This document shows, in pieces, positions 54,616 to 63,858 of a DNA stretch of 64,000 nucleotides. The stretch lies in contig JAUIJL010000007.1 in NCBI GenBank assembly GCA_030431255.1, positions 62,001-126,000 on the forward strand, in the 5' to 3' direction. Both the position numbers and the translations under genes were made by a program. The notes under the pieces are model-generated. The model was not told the DNA's origin. It searched no databases and was given only the letters and a program-made list of their open reading frames with translations. Each line of letters starts with the position of its first letter. Within the stretch, counting starts at the first letter, position 1. This DNA is from Thermoanaerobaculia bacterium. Its GTDB lineage: Bacteria; Acidobacteriota; Thermoanaerobaculia; Multivoradales; J023.

Positions 54616-55122
54616 TTAGGCCACGACCCGACGTCCGTATCGCAAGAGCTCAAACGACGGATGCTCCCACGTATCCTCGACCCACCACTCCTTGTCGCTG
54701 AAGTCCGGAAAAAAGAGATCCCCCGGCACCGGGCTTTTGATCATCGCCAGCACCATGCTTTGGGCCAACGGCATGGCCTGCCGAAACACCGAAGCGCCGC
54801 CGACCACCAAAACCTCACGATCGGGATCGAGATCTCTGGCCGTGCTCAATGCCAAGGCCAGATTCGGTACCCTCAGGGCGTCGCCCGGCTCGATCGACGC
54901 CTCCACTTTCGGTCTCGACGCGGGCGTATCGCGGGTTAAGATCACCGCCCGATGGCAGGGCAGCTCGGCTCCGATGAGATCCCAGGAGCGTCGACCGATC
55001 ACCACGATCTGGTCCTTGATCTCATCAAAGATCTGACGTCGGACATCGGGAATCGTCCACGGCACGATGCCCGCACCGCCGATGGTGTGGCCGGGGCTTC
55101 CCAAGGTGGCAAGAATACGCAT
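54616..55122 (-). CDS. folA: Dihydrofolate reductase
   Basis: A 168-residue enzyme that reduces dihydrofolate to tetrahydrofolate with NADPH. Family features: IGGAGIVPWTIPDVRR with the substrate-site tryptophan region, IVVIGRRSWDLIG, the cofactor strand VLVVGGASVFRQAMPLA, and a C-terminal beta hairpin. Length is normal. It lies between the HD-domain gene (13 bases upstream) and the subtilase gene. Confidence 0.92.
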   Translation of the reverse strand: MRILATLGSPGHTIGGAGIVPWTIPDVRRQIFDEIKDQIVVIGRRSWDLIGAELPCHRAVILTRDTPASRPKVEASIEPGDALRVPNLALALSTARDLDPDREVLVVGGASVFRQAMPLAQSMVLAMIKSPVPGDLFFPDFSDKEWWVEDTWEHPSFELLRYGRRVVA

Positions 55123-55135
55123 GGTCGGCTCGCCG

Positions 55136-55750
55136 TTAGGACGTGGCTGTGGCCGGTGCCGGGGCTAAGCGGCCGTCGAGGTCGAGCTCCTCAGCCCGGC
55201 CTTTCATCGCTTCGAGCACATGCCCCACGTGTTGCCACAGCTCCAATTTTCCGTCGAAACATTGCCGACTGAAGTCGGCGGTCGATTCCTCGATCTCACC
55301 GCGATCCACGGCGGCGCAAAAAAGCTTGTCCTTCCAGTTGCGCTTGACCGACTTCACCTTCATCAGACGCACGTCCTTGGCCGGACGCACCAGGGTCGCC
55401 GCGATGATCAGGCCGGTGATCTCGTCGCAGGCCCTCAGGGCGAAATCCATCGGAGATTGGGCGTCGACACCGGTGCCCACGGGATTGTGAGCCAGGATTG
55501 CTTGGATCACTTCCTCGGAGGCTCCGCGCTCGCGCAAGATCGGCGCCCCGTCTTTCGGGTGCTGGTCTACCGTTGGGTGTATCTCCCAATCGAAGTCGTG
55601 CAACAGACCGGCCATGCCCCAGGCCTCGACGTCACCGTCCAGGCGCTCCGCATAAGAGCGCATAGCTGCCTCGACCGCCAACATATGACGGCGCAATCCG
55701 ATGTCTTTCACGTGCTCGGTCAAGATATTCCAGGCTTGCTCTCGGTCCAT
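55136..55750 (-). CDS. HDIG-type HD domain phosphohydrolase
   Basis: A 204-residue soluble protein with the HD metal site: H22 in LRRHMLAVE and H51-D52 in LLHDFDWE. A further conserved stretch is AILAHNPVGTG. The small size matches stand-alone HDIG proteins acting on nucleotides or related phosphates; the substrate cannot be read. It is the first gene of the HD-folA-subtilase operon, with GGAAGAGG before its start. Confidence 0.85.
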   Translation of the reverse strand: MDREQAWNILTEHVKDIGLRRHMLAVEAAMRSYAERLDGDVEAWGMAGLLHDFDWEIHPTVDQHPKDGAPILRERGASEEVIQAILAHNPVGTGVDAQSPMDFALRACDEITGLIIAATLVRPAKDVRLMKVKSVKRNWKDKLFCAAVDRGEIEESTADFSRQCFDGKLELWQHVGHVLEAMKGRAEELDLDGRLAPAPATATS

Positions 55751-55951
55751 GGTGCCTCTTCCTTCACAAAACGCTCTCTTCTAAAAAGCGGTTAGAAAAC
55801 TGCTTAAGGTGTATTCCGACATTTTATCGTGTGCTGAACGGTCTTGCCGAAAAGCCCGGCTTGTCGAGGTCCTGTGGCAGAATAGGCCGTCCCCTGCTCG
55901 CCTCAACATTCCCTCCGGCCGAGGCCGGATGTCGCCCCACCCGGAGCCCCG

Positions 55952-57970
55952 ATGACGGACGAGTCGTCCTCCCCAGAAGCCTCCCACGAGATTCCGCTTC
56001 AAACCCCGCCTCTCGACGACTACTTGCCGTCCGCGAAACCGACGGACGAGCCGCCGCCTCCGGAAGACCGACCGCGGATCTCCAAACCGGTAAATTTCAT
56101 CATTCTGACGCTGATCGCGCTCGTGCTGGCGATCGGCCTCTTATGGCTCCTGCCCGCGGGCAATCTGCCGGATCCGCCGAGCGGCGCGTTGGTGACCTGG
56201 GTGGCCCCGGGCTCTTCCTGGGCCTACCTTGACGACGGCTCCGACCCGGGTCCGGATTGGGCCCAGCCAGACTTCGACGACAGCGCTTGGAAACGAGGTC
56301 ACGCCCTCTTCGGATACGGCCGTGGCGACGAAACCACCGTCATCCGTTGTCGCCCGAATTGGCCGGTCGATACACCTTGCCCCAAGGGCGGTGATCCCGA
56401 TCGCACCTTGACCCACTATTTTCGCCACGTCTTCGAAGCCCGGGAGCCGCAAGCTTACGAGCGGGCCAGGATCAGCCTGCTGAAGGACGACGGCGCGGTG
56501 GTCTACCTCAACGGAGAAGTGCTCATCCGGGCCAATATGGGTCCCGGGGTGTCCGGCTGGAATGCGCCGGCCGCCCACGAAGCGGAAAACGGACGCGCTT
56601 GGTTCGACTACTTTCTCGACTTGCGCAAATTGGCCGACGGACCCAACGTGTTGGCGGTGGAGCTGCACCAAGCGTCGGTGGACGGCAAGGATTTGGCCTT
56701 CGACTTAAAGGCCGTGGCCTTCGACGCTCGCGCCCGCGCGGTTCGCCGCGGGCCCTATTTGCAAATGGCGACTCCCAGCTCGGTGGTGATCCGATGGCAA
56801 ACCGTGGATCGGGTGCCCGGAGTCGTCCGCTGGGGTGCTCGCCGAGGTGCTCAAGAGGCTCCTCTCGATCAAACCGCCGCCAACGGTCGGCTCAGCCGAG
56901 ATCATCGGGTCGAGCTGGTGGGCTTGGAGCCCGGCACCACCTACGACTACACCCTGGGCGCCGAAGAGCACCGTCTCAACACCGCCGAGCGATTCACCTT
57001 CACCACCCCCGAGGACGACCCCACTTCAGCGCTCAGAATTTGGGCGGTGGGCGACCAGGGCACGGGCGACTCTCTAGCCCGAAAGGTGAAGCTGGCGTTC
57101 CTGAATTACAGCGCTGAGCAGCGCGCTGATCACCGCCGTCCGCTCGATGTCTGGATTTCCCTGGGGGACAACGCCTATGACGACGGCACCGATGCCGACT
57201 TCCAACGGGCCCTCTTCGAGACCTATCCCGAGCTGATCAGTCGCCACACCCTATGGCCGTCCCTGGGCAATCACGATCTCAAATCCGTCGAGGAAGGGCG
57301 CGGGCCGTATTTCGACATCTTCGAGCTGCCCACCGCAGGGGAGGTCGGAGGAATACCCTCGGGCACCGAGACCTACTATTCCTTCGACCAAGGCCCCGCT
57401 CATTTCATCAGCCTCGACACCTGCGGCGACCTTCGCCCGGGGCGCGAGATGCTCACTTGGCTGGAGGCGGACCTCGAAGCCAATACCCGGCCTTGGACCC
57501 TCGTCTATTTTCACCACCCGCCCTACACCGACGGCTGGCATAAATCCGACGACCCGAAGAAGGGTTGGCGCATGACCAGCGTGCGCGAGAACGTGTTGCC
57601 GATTCTCGAGCGGGCGGGGGTCGACTTGGTGCTCGGCGGCCACAGCCACTCTTACGAGCGCTCAGCGCTGCTGCACGGCCACTACGGCACCTCCGACACC
57701 CTCGACGAGTCGATGAAGCTCGATGCCGGAGATGGCGACCCCGAAGGCGACGGGCCCTACGTCAAACAGCAGGGTGGACGGGGCACGGTTTACGTGGTGG
57801 CCGGGTCCTCGGGCAAGCTCGCCGAGGCTCGCCTGGAGCACCCGGCCATGGTCAGCAACCTCCTGGGCCTAGGCTCGGTGGTGATCGACATCGACGGCCA
57901 TCGGCTCGACGCCGCTTTCGTCACCGACGAAGGCCGAGTCGCGGACCGTTTCCGCCTCGTCCACCACTGA
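55952..57970 (+). CDS. Membrane-anchored purple-acid-phosphatase-like metallophosphoesterase
   Basis: A 672-residue protein. A proline-rich cytoplasmic N-terminus (1-45) precedes one membrane segment (about 47-68). Then comes a jelly-roll domain with DWAQPDFDDSAW (about 75-250), an Fn3-like domain (RRGPYLQMATPSSVVIRWQT), and the phosphatase domain with all metal motifs: VGDQG, LGDNAYDDG, LGNHD, HHPPY and GGHSHSYER. It should hydrolyse phosphate esters outside the membrane. The DFDDSxW jelly-roll resembles the sensor domain of the kinase at 24376-26859. GGAG precedes the start. Confidence 0.9.
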   Translation: MTDESSSPEASHEIPLQTPPLDDYLPSAKPTDEPPPPEDRPRISKPVNFIILTLIALVLAIGLLWLLPAGNLPDPPSGALVTWVAPGSSWAYLDDGSDPGPDWAQPDFDDSAWKRGHALFGYGRGDETTVIRCRPNWPVDTPCPKGGDPDRTLTHYFRHVFEAREPQAYERARISLLKDDGAVVYLNGEVLIRANMGPGVSGWNAPAAHEAENGRAWFDYFLDLRKLADGPNVLAVELHQASVDGKDLAFDLKAVAFDARARAVRRGPYLQMATPSSVVIRWQTVDRVPGVVRWGARRGAQEAPLDQTAANGRLSRDHRVELVGLEPGTTYDYTLGAEEHRLNTAERFTFTTPEDDPTSALRIWAVGDQGTGDSLARKVKLAFLNYSAEQRADHRRPLDVWISLGDNAYDDGTDADFQRALFETYPELISRHTLWPSLGNHDLKSVEEGRGPYFDIFELPTAGEVGGIPSGTETYYSFDQGPAHFISLDTCGDLRPGREMLTWLEADLEANTRPWTLVYFHHPPYTDGWHKSDDPKKGWRMTSVRENVLPILERAGVDLVLGGHSHSYERSALLHGHYGTSDTLDESMKLDAGDGDPEGDGPYVKQQGGRGTVYVVAGSSGKLAEARLEHPAMVSNLLGLGSVVIDIDGHRLDAAFVTDEGRVADRFRLVHH

Positions 57971-58112
57971 GCCGGCCGGTCGAGCTTGCCCCCCTCACCA
58001 CTCGAAGGCCTACCGCCCTGGCGCCGATCTCAACGTATTTCTTGGCACAAAGGGGGTTGTGCGGCTATTATTGGAGACCGTCCTTTTTTCTCTTTCGACC
58101 CTGGGAACGCCC

Positions 58113-58919
58113 ATGAAGGCCATTCGACCTCTGCCCCATCCAAATCTCAGCCGGCTCCACGCCCGGCGGATCACCTTTGGATGCGTGATCGGCTGCTGGT
58201 TGGCTGCCGTGGCTCCTACCCCGGTTGAGGCCGATTCCAACCGTAGCGCTCGGGGCTCGCAAGGAGAGGCGATCCAGGTTAAAACCCTGGCCGACGGCAC
58301 CCACCTCATTTACAACGAAAACCAACGACAGCGAGCCCGGCGGCGGTCCACTCGCCTCTTGCCGACACCTTCCGGCAGCGGGCTCGATCTGCTGATTCGC
58401 CGCTATGCCCTGGAACAGGGCCTCAGCCCCCGCTTGGTCCAAGCGGTGGTGCAAGTGGAATCCGGATACAATCCGCGAGCCTTGTCCGCCAAGGGCGCGA
58501 TGGGTTTGATGCAGCTCATGCCCGAGACCGCTCGGCTCATGGGGGTCAGCGACCCTTGGGATCCGGCACAGAACATCCGCGGGGGCACTCGCTATCTGGC
58601 CAGACAGCTCGATCGCTTCTCCGGTAATTTGGTTCTCGCCCTGGCGGCGTATAATGCGGGTCCGACGGCCGTTGCCCGTTACGGCGGTGTGCCCCCTTAC
58701 CGCGAAACCCAGAACTACGTCGATAAAGTGCTCGGGCTGTATGAGAAGAACCCACCCCAGCTGCTGCGAGACTATGCTCGCGACCAAGAACGCATTGCCG
58801 AACGCAAAGCGGAAGAGAAGCTGGCTTTGGAGCGAGAGACCCGCGGCCAGGACGTCTACGTTACCCGGGACGAGAACAACAACATCGTGTTCACCACCGA
58901 GCGACCCGATTCTCGTTGA
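58113..58919 (+). CDS. Lytic transglycosylase (SLT domain)
   Basis: A 268-residue periplasmic enzyme that cleaves peptidoglycan glycan strands. Signal peptide about 1-40 (ITFGCVIGCWLAAVAP). The SLT domain (about 92-205) has catalytic E116 in VVQVESGYNPRA, then GLMQLMPETA and ALAAYNAGPTAV. A DUF4124-like short strand (TLADGTHLIYNEN, and again VTRDENNNIVFTT at the end) flanks it. The ATG at 58113 is chosen over a GTG at 58059 that has its SD too close. Just downstream are three imperfect CGGCACCGTC repeats. Confidence 0.88.
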   Translation: MKAIRPLPHPNLSRLHARRITFGCVIGCWLAAVAPTPVEADSNRSARGSQGEAIQVKTLADGTHLIYNENQRQRARRRSTRLLPTPSGSGLDLLIRRYALEQGLSPRLVQAVVQVESGYNPRALSAKGAMGLMQLMPETARLMGVSDPWDPAQNIRGGTRYLARQLDRFSGNLVLALAAYNAGPTAVARYGGVPPYRETQNYVDKVLGLYEKNPPQLLRDYARDQERIAERKAEEKLALERETRGQDVYVTRDENNNIVFTTERPDSR

Positions 58920-58931
58920 GCGCGGCCTTAA

Positions 58932-58970
58932 GCGGCACCGTCTCGGGCGGCACGGTCTTAGCCGGCACCG
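58932..58970 (+). repeat. Imperfect CGGCACCGTC repeats
   Basis: CGGCACCGTC, CGGCACGGTC and CGGCACCGTC spaced about 17 bases apart, directly after the lytic transglycosylase stop codon. Non-coding. Confidence 0.6.
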
Positions 58971-59080
58971 TCCTTATGGGTCCAGTCCTATTCAACTCAG
59001 TCCCACTCAGCTAAGTTTCATGGAGCGGAGCTCGCGCGCCGCATCGCGGCTCGCTCCGCCAACCTTAAAGTGATTCTTCG

Positions 59081-59650
59081 ATGTTCAACCTGCCGAACAT
59101 CCTGACCTGCTTTCGGATCCTCTTGGTTCCGATTTTGGTCGTGGTGTTGCTGACCAAATTCGAGGGCAAAGAATTCGTTGGCCTCGGTGTCTTCTTGTTG
59201 GCGGCCTTCACCGATTTCCTCGACGGCTTCATCGCTCGTCGTTGGGGGCTGGTGACCCGCCTGGGCAAGCTGCTCGACCCGGCCGCGGACAAAATTTTGA
59301 CCTCCGCAGCCTTCATTTCGTTGGTGGAAATGGGCTTGGCCCCGGCCTGGATCGTGGTCACCATCGTCGGCCGTGAATTCGCCATTTCCACCCTGCGCAG
59401 CGTTGCCGCGTCTCAGAATTTGGTGATCGCGGCGTCGTGGTCCGGCAAGGTCAAAACTGTTTCCCAGGTGGTCGCCATCGCCCTGTTGATCGTGCACGAT
59501 CAGCTCGGCAGCCTTCAAATTCTCGCCCCTTGGGCCCTGAATATCGCGCTCATCTTGTCGGTCTATTCAGGCCTTGAATACGCGGTGGTCTACGCTCGCA
59601 CCCTATTCTCCGAGTCACAACCCCCGACCGAGCCCACCAGTCCGGACTGA
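59081..59650 (+). CDS. pgsA: CDP-diacylglycerol-glycerol-3-phosphate 3-phosphatidyltransferase
   Basis: A 189-residue integral membrane enzyme making phosphatidylglycerol phosphate. The CDP-alcohol phosphotransferase motif is complete: D48 G49, A52 R53, G62, D66 and D70 in DGFIARRWGLVTRLG and LLDPAAD. It starts NLPNILTCFRILLVP, the usual PgsA opening, and has about six membrane helices. The RND exporter gene follows after 49 bases. Confidence 0.94.
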   Translation: MFNLPNILTCFRILLVPILVVVLLTKFEGKEFVGLGVFLLAAFTDFLDGFIARRWGLVTRLGKLLDPAADKILTSAAFISLVEMGLAPAWIVVTIVGREFAISTLRSVAASQNLVIAASWSGKVKTVSQVVAIALLIVHDQLGSLQILAPWALNIALILSVYSGLEYAVVYARTLFSESQPPTEPTSPD

Positions 59651-59699
59651 CCGGGCATCTTCCGGCTCCAACCTCTGTGACCCTTCATCAGGTGGATTG

Positions 59700-62267
59700 A
59701 TGTCGAATTTCCTGCTCAAGATCGCCCGCTTTGCCGAGCGATTCCACCGCGCCATTCTCCTGACCACCCTGGTGCTCGTCGCCCTGGCGGTAATCCTCGT
59801 CACCCGGGTTCGATTCGACCCCGACGTGCTCAGCTTGCTACCCCAGGACGACCCCGCGGTTCAGACCTTCCGCAATACACTCCAGGAATTCGGCGCCCTG
59901 GACATGCTCTTGATGGTCGTGCGCGTGCCCGAGAACACCGCGGTGCTCGACCCCTATCAAGAGCTGGTGGACGAGCTCGGAGCCGCACTGCAAAAACAGG
60001 AGGAATTCGAGTGGGTCGAGCACCGAATCGGCGAGCCCACCGAGCTGTTGACGGCCTTCTTTCCTCAGAGCTTTTTCTTTCTCCAAGAGCCGCAGCGGGA
60101 GGACATTCGATCCCGCCTCTCGGATTCCCAAATCGACCATAAGGTGGCGGAGCTGCGGCGTCGGCTGAGCACCCCCCAAGCGGTGGCTTTAAAAGAGCTG
60201 ATCGCCCTCGATCCGCTCGGGCTCTCGGACGTGTTCCTCGGCCAGCTCGACAAAGGACGTGGGGCCCTCGGGGTCGATTGGACCACCGGTTACTACCTAT
60301 CGTCCGATCGTCGGCTGTTTTTGATGTTGGCCAAACCCACCGGCGCCGCCCAAGACCTGGAGTTCACCCGCCATCTGGTCGACGTGGTCGAGGGCGTGGT
60401 GGCTGAAAAAGCGGCAGCCTGGAAGGAGAATCACGCCGAGGCCATTGCCGCGGGTGAGCTGCCGGCCACCCCCGACGTAGCCATGGGCGGCGGTTATTTG
60501 ACCGCGCTCGACGACGCTGAGCTGATTCGCCGAGATGTGTTGGTCAACGCCTTCTCGTCCATGGGCATCGTGCTCTTGCTCTTCTACTTCGCCTTCCGGC
60601 GTCTGGGCCTGTTGATCTACGCCTTCTTACCCTTGTCCACGGGCCTGCTGATCACCTTCGCCTTGGCCGGCACCGCCTGGGACAAGCTGAGCTCTGCCAC
60701 CAGCGCCTGCGCCGCGTTGTTGGTGGGGCTCGGCATCGACTTCGTCATCGTGTCGTATGGACGATACGTGGAGGAACGTCAGCGGGGCGCCACCGCCAGC
60801 GAGGCCCTGGAAATGATGACCGGCTCGTGCGGACGAGCCGTGGTGGTGGGCGGCATCACCAGCGCCGCCACCTTCTACTCGTTCACCGTGACCGAGTTCA
60901 CGGGTCTGCATCAAATGGGCCTGCTGACCGCCACGGGCATTTTGTTGTGCATGGTGGCCGTGCTGCTGATCCTGCCCGCGCTTTTAGCCTGGAGCGAAGC
61001 GAGACACGCCAAACGGAAAAGCTTGCCGACCCTTTTCGTGCACGGCTTCGGTGCGGCGAACCTGGTGCGCGGAGCCATGGATCGCCCGCGGCTGACCCTG
61101 GGAGTCGGCTTGGCGATCACGGCTCTCACTGCAGTCCAGCTGCCGCGCTTGGAATTCGAAAGCGCGATCCAGAATCTCCGCCCCGAGGGCAATCGGGGTA
61201 TTCAGGTGCAGCAAGAGGTCTCCGAACGGTTCGGCTCCAACTTCAAATACATGATGTTGGTGCTCAGCGATCCGGATCTGGATCGGGTGCTCGATCTCGC
61301 CACCCGCGCCGCCGAAGGAGCCAGGCCCATGCTCCAGAGCGGTGACCTCTATCGGGTGGATTCCATCAGCACCTTGATCCCCTCACCGAGCCGTCAACAG
61401 GAGGTGCTGGCTTGGCTGGAGCAACACCGCGCCGATTCGCTGAACATGGATCGCATTCGTGATCGATTCCAAACCGCCCTGGCGGAGGAGGGAATGCGCG
61501 CCGAGCCTTTCGCCGCGGGCATGGACCTCCTGGAAAGCGCCCTCGCCGCCGACACACCGATTACCGTGGCGGACCTGGAAAAGCGTTCCAGCACCCGCCG
61601 ACTGCTGGAGCGGTACGTACGCTTCGACGGTGAGCAATGGAAGAGCGTCGTTTACCTCTACCCGCCCGAGAATAAGTGGAAACGTGAGCCGCCACCGAAA
61701 GCCGAGGCCTTGGCCGCCGAGCTCGGCCCCCAAGCCGAGCTGACCGGGGTCAACGTGGTCAGCCGATCCCTGCGTCGTCAGGTGTGGATCGACGCCGTGA
61801 TCGCCGCTTTGCTGGGCACCTTCGCGGTGGCCTTCCTGCTCTGGCTCGACTATCGCCGGATCGGCGACACCATGTTGTCCCTGGTGCCCCTGAGCGTCGG
61901 CATTGTGTGGATGTTGGGGGTGATGGTGCTGCTGGGCATGAAGGTCAACTTCATGAACATCTTCGTCACCACCATGATCATCGGCATCGGCGTGGATTAC
62001 GGTGTGCACATGCTGCACCGTCGGCGTGAGCTGATCGACGATGGCGACGAGGCCTTTGCCTCGGGCCTAGCGGAGACCGGTCAGTCCATTGCCATGGCCG
62101 CGGTCACCACCTCCGTCGGCTTCGGCTCCTTGGCCCTCTCCCACTACCCGGGGCTGCGCTCGATCGGTTATGTGGCCATCCTCGGCGCCGCGGCCACCGC
62201 CCTGGTGGCGATCACCATGCTGCCCGCCTATCTTCAGCTCATCCGTTCAGGCGATGAAAAGAGCTAG
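59700..62267 (+). CDS. RND superfamily (MMPL/HpnN-like) exporter
   Basis: An 855-residue inner-membrane protein with two repeats of one helix, a large periplasmic loop and five helices. The first helix is at 18-38; MMPL blocks include SACAALLVGLGIDFVIVSYGR in the first half and MIIGIGVDYGVHMLHRR in the second, where the aspartates are likely proton-relay residues. Size and layout match HpnN-type hopanoid or lipid exporters, but no hopanoid gene is near; a lipid substrate is inferred only from family and from the pgsA neighbour. AGGTGG precedes the ATG at 59700. Confidence 0.85.
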   Translation: MSNFLLKIARFAERFHRAILLTTLVLVALAVILVTRVRFDPDVLSLLPQDDPAVQTFRNTLQEFGALDMLLMVVRVPENTAVLDPYQELVDELGAALQKQEEFEWVEHRIGEPTELLTAFFPQSFFFLQEPQREDIRSRLSDSQIDHKVAELRRRLSTPQAVALKELIALDPLGLSDVFLGQLDKGRGALGVDWTTGYYLSSDRRLFLMLAKPTGAAQDLEFTRHLVDVVEGVVAEKAAAWKENHAEAIAAGELPATPDVAMGGGYLTALDDAELIRRDVLVNAFSSMGIVLLLFYFAFRRLGLLIYAFLPLSTGLLITFALAGTAWDKLSSATSACAALLVGLGIDFVIVSYGRYVEERQRGATASEALEMMTGSCGRAVVVGGITSAATFYSFTVTEFTGLHQMGLLTATGILLCMVAVLLILPALLAWSEARHAKRKSLPTLFVHGFGAANLVRGAMDRPRLTLGVGLAITALTAVQLPRLEFESAIQNLRPEGNRGIQVQQEVSERFGSNFKYMMLVLSDPDLDRVLDLATRAAEGARPMLQSGDLYRVDSISTLIPSPSRQQEVLAWLEQHRADSLNMDRIRDRFQTALAEEGMRAEPFAAGMDLLESALAADTPITVADLEKRSSTRRLLERYVRFDGEQWKSVVYLYPPENKWKREPPPKAEALAAELGPQAELTGVNVVSRSLRRQVWIDAVIAALLGTFAVAFLLWLDYRRIGDTMLSLVPLSVGIVWMLGVMVLLGMKVNFMNIFVTTMIIGIGVDYGVHMLHRRRELIDDGDEAFASGLAETGQSIAMAAVTTSVGFGSLALSHYPGLRSIGYVAILGAAATALVAITMLPAYLQLIRSGDEKS

Positions 62268-63766
62268 GGTTCCTTCTCGGCCCAAGCTTCCACATTCGAT
62301 GACTCGAAGCCGTCGGCAAAAATGGCCGGCGATCGTTCTTGGTCAGCCTGCCCGCCGGTGGTGAGCTCTCCTCCCGGCTCGAGGTAACCCAACGCCACCA
62401 GCTGCGCCAAGGTTTCGTCGTCGACCTCCTCGACTTTCTCGTCGGTATCGAGCTCGGTCGACGCCACCAACCCGCGCCATTTCCGCAGATGGCCCCGCAG
62501 AGATTGGAGCTCCTTCGGCGGCTGCTCGATGAGATCTCGTTGCTCCAGCGGATCCTGCCGGTAGTGGTAGATCTCTTCCAAGCGTCCCTGCTCGGTGACG
62601 AAGAGTCGATAGGACTCCGACGCCACCGCGATTCGCCGCCCGTAAAACGGCGATTCGCTGACCGCGATTTGATCCATGGACTCGACCCCGGCACGTCCCT
62701 GCAAGAAGGGCAAAAGGCTCTGCCCTTGGGCCGCGGTGGGAATCTCCACACCCACGGCGTCGAGCAGGGTGGGCATGAGGTCGATCGATTCCACCACCGG
62801 TGAGTAGACCCCCGCCGACGCCCCGTCCGGCCATCGAATGATCATCGGAATTCGGGTCACCGGTGAGTAGATCTGACCGTGAAAAAGATCTCCGTGCTCC
62901 TGAAAGGAGTCGCCGTGGTCGGAAATGATCACGATGATGGACTGCTCGAAGAGGTTGCGGGCTTCCAAGAACTTGCGCAAACGCCCGAACCAAGCATCCA
63001 CATGGCGAATGCCGCCATCGTAGAAAGCCTTGGCATATTCCACGTCGCGCTCTGGAAGCTGCGGATACGGCTGTTGATCGTGGGAGCGTCGGATCTTGGC
63101 CATGCGCGCGGACACCCGCTTGCGGAAGCGCGGCGTGGGCGGTTCCTTGAGCTGCCCCAAATATCGATTCCGATAGGGCTGAGGGGTCACCTCGTAGGGC
63201 GAGTGCACGTCGTAGGTGTGGGCCAAGAGCAGGAAAGGTCGGCTCGCGGTGTTTGGATCGCGCAAATGGTCGTCGAGCCATCTCTCCACCTTCGGTCCGA
63301 TCCGCCTCACCCCTCCCGGGCGATGGTCGTAAAGCTCGAAGCCCTGCTCCAGGCCGAAACCCTTAGACATCAAGCCGCCGTCGACGAAAGCGGCGGTGCG
63401 ATATCCGGCAGCCGCTAAAGACTCCGCCAGCGTCTCGGCCTTTTCGCTGATTTTTTCCGCGTCGAAAATTCGCCCGTGGGTGCTCGGGTACAAGGAGGTC
63501 AGAATCGAGGCTTGGGAGGGCGGAGTATTCGGCCCCTGGCTGAAGGCCCATTCAAAACGGGCGGCCTGCTCAGCGAATCGATCGATTTCCGGGCTGGTAT
63601 CCCGCCCGTAGCCGTAACACCCGAGGTGATCCGCCCGCAGGGTGTCGATGTCCACCAAGATGATCGGTGGTGACTCGTAGATCGGGGCCTTCGGGTGCGA
63701 GCAGGCACCCAAACATAGGGTTGCACACAGCAAGAGAAAGCGAGGCTGAAAAGGCAGACATTCCAT
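62264..63766 (-). CDS. Sulfatase-fold (alkaline phosphatase superfamily) lipoprotein
   Basis: A 500-residue lipoprotein: lipobox LCLGAC with Cys22. Metal-site motifs of the superfamily are IILVDIDTLRADHLG near residue 40 and IISDHGDSFQEHG. At the nucleophile site the sulfatase pattern C/S-x-P-x-R is replaced by TPPSQ (T81), so formylglycine cannot form; a phosphodiesterase or phosphotransferase role is more likely than sulfate ester hydrolysis. The C-terminus carries ADGFESSNVEAW. Its stop and that of the RND gene share the four bases CTAG. An upstream start at 63799 is possible. Confidence 0.82.
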   Translation of the reverse strand: MECLPFQPRFLLLCATLCLGACSHPKAPIYESPPIILVDIDTLRADHLGCYGYGRDTSPEIDRFAEQAARFEWAFSQGPNTPPSQASILTSLYPSTHGRIFDAEKISEKAETLAESLAAAGYRTAAFVDGGLMSKGFGLEQGFELYDHRPGGVRRIGPKVERWLDDHLRDPNTASRPFLLLAHTYDVHSPYEVTPQPYRNRYLGQLKEPPTPRFRKRVSARMAKIRRSHDQQPYPQLPERDVEYAKAFYDGGIRHVDAWFGRLRKFLEARNLFEQSIIVIISDHGDSFQEHGDLFHGQIYSPVTRIPMIIRWPDGASAGVYSPVVESIDLMPTLLDAVGVEIPTAAQGQSLLPFLQGRAGVESMDQIAVSESPFYGRRIAVASESYRLFVTEQGRLEEIYHYRQDPLEQRDLIEQPPKELQSLRGHLRKWRGLVASTELDTDEKVEEVDDETLAQLVALGYLEPGGELTTGGQADQERSPAIFADGFESSNVEAWAEKEP

Positions 63767-63858
63767 GAAGAGCACGCAAGCTGAAACCCGGCCGAGCATC
63801 CGGCCAAGGCGCGCGCATTATATAGAGACCCGCCCTGATTGCTAACCGGGCTCCAGGC

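Noticed and set aside
58041-58061. Sigma-54 promoter TGGCAC...TTGTGC before the lytic transglycosylase
   Set aside because: The GG to GC spacing does not fit the -24/-12 rule.
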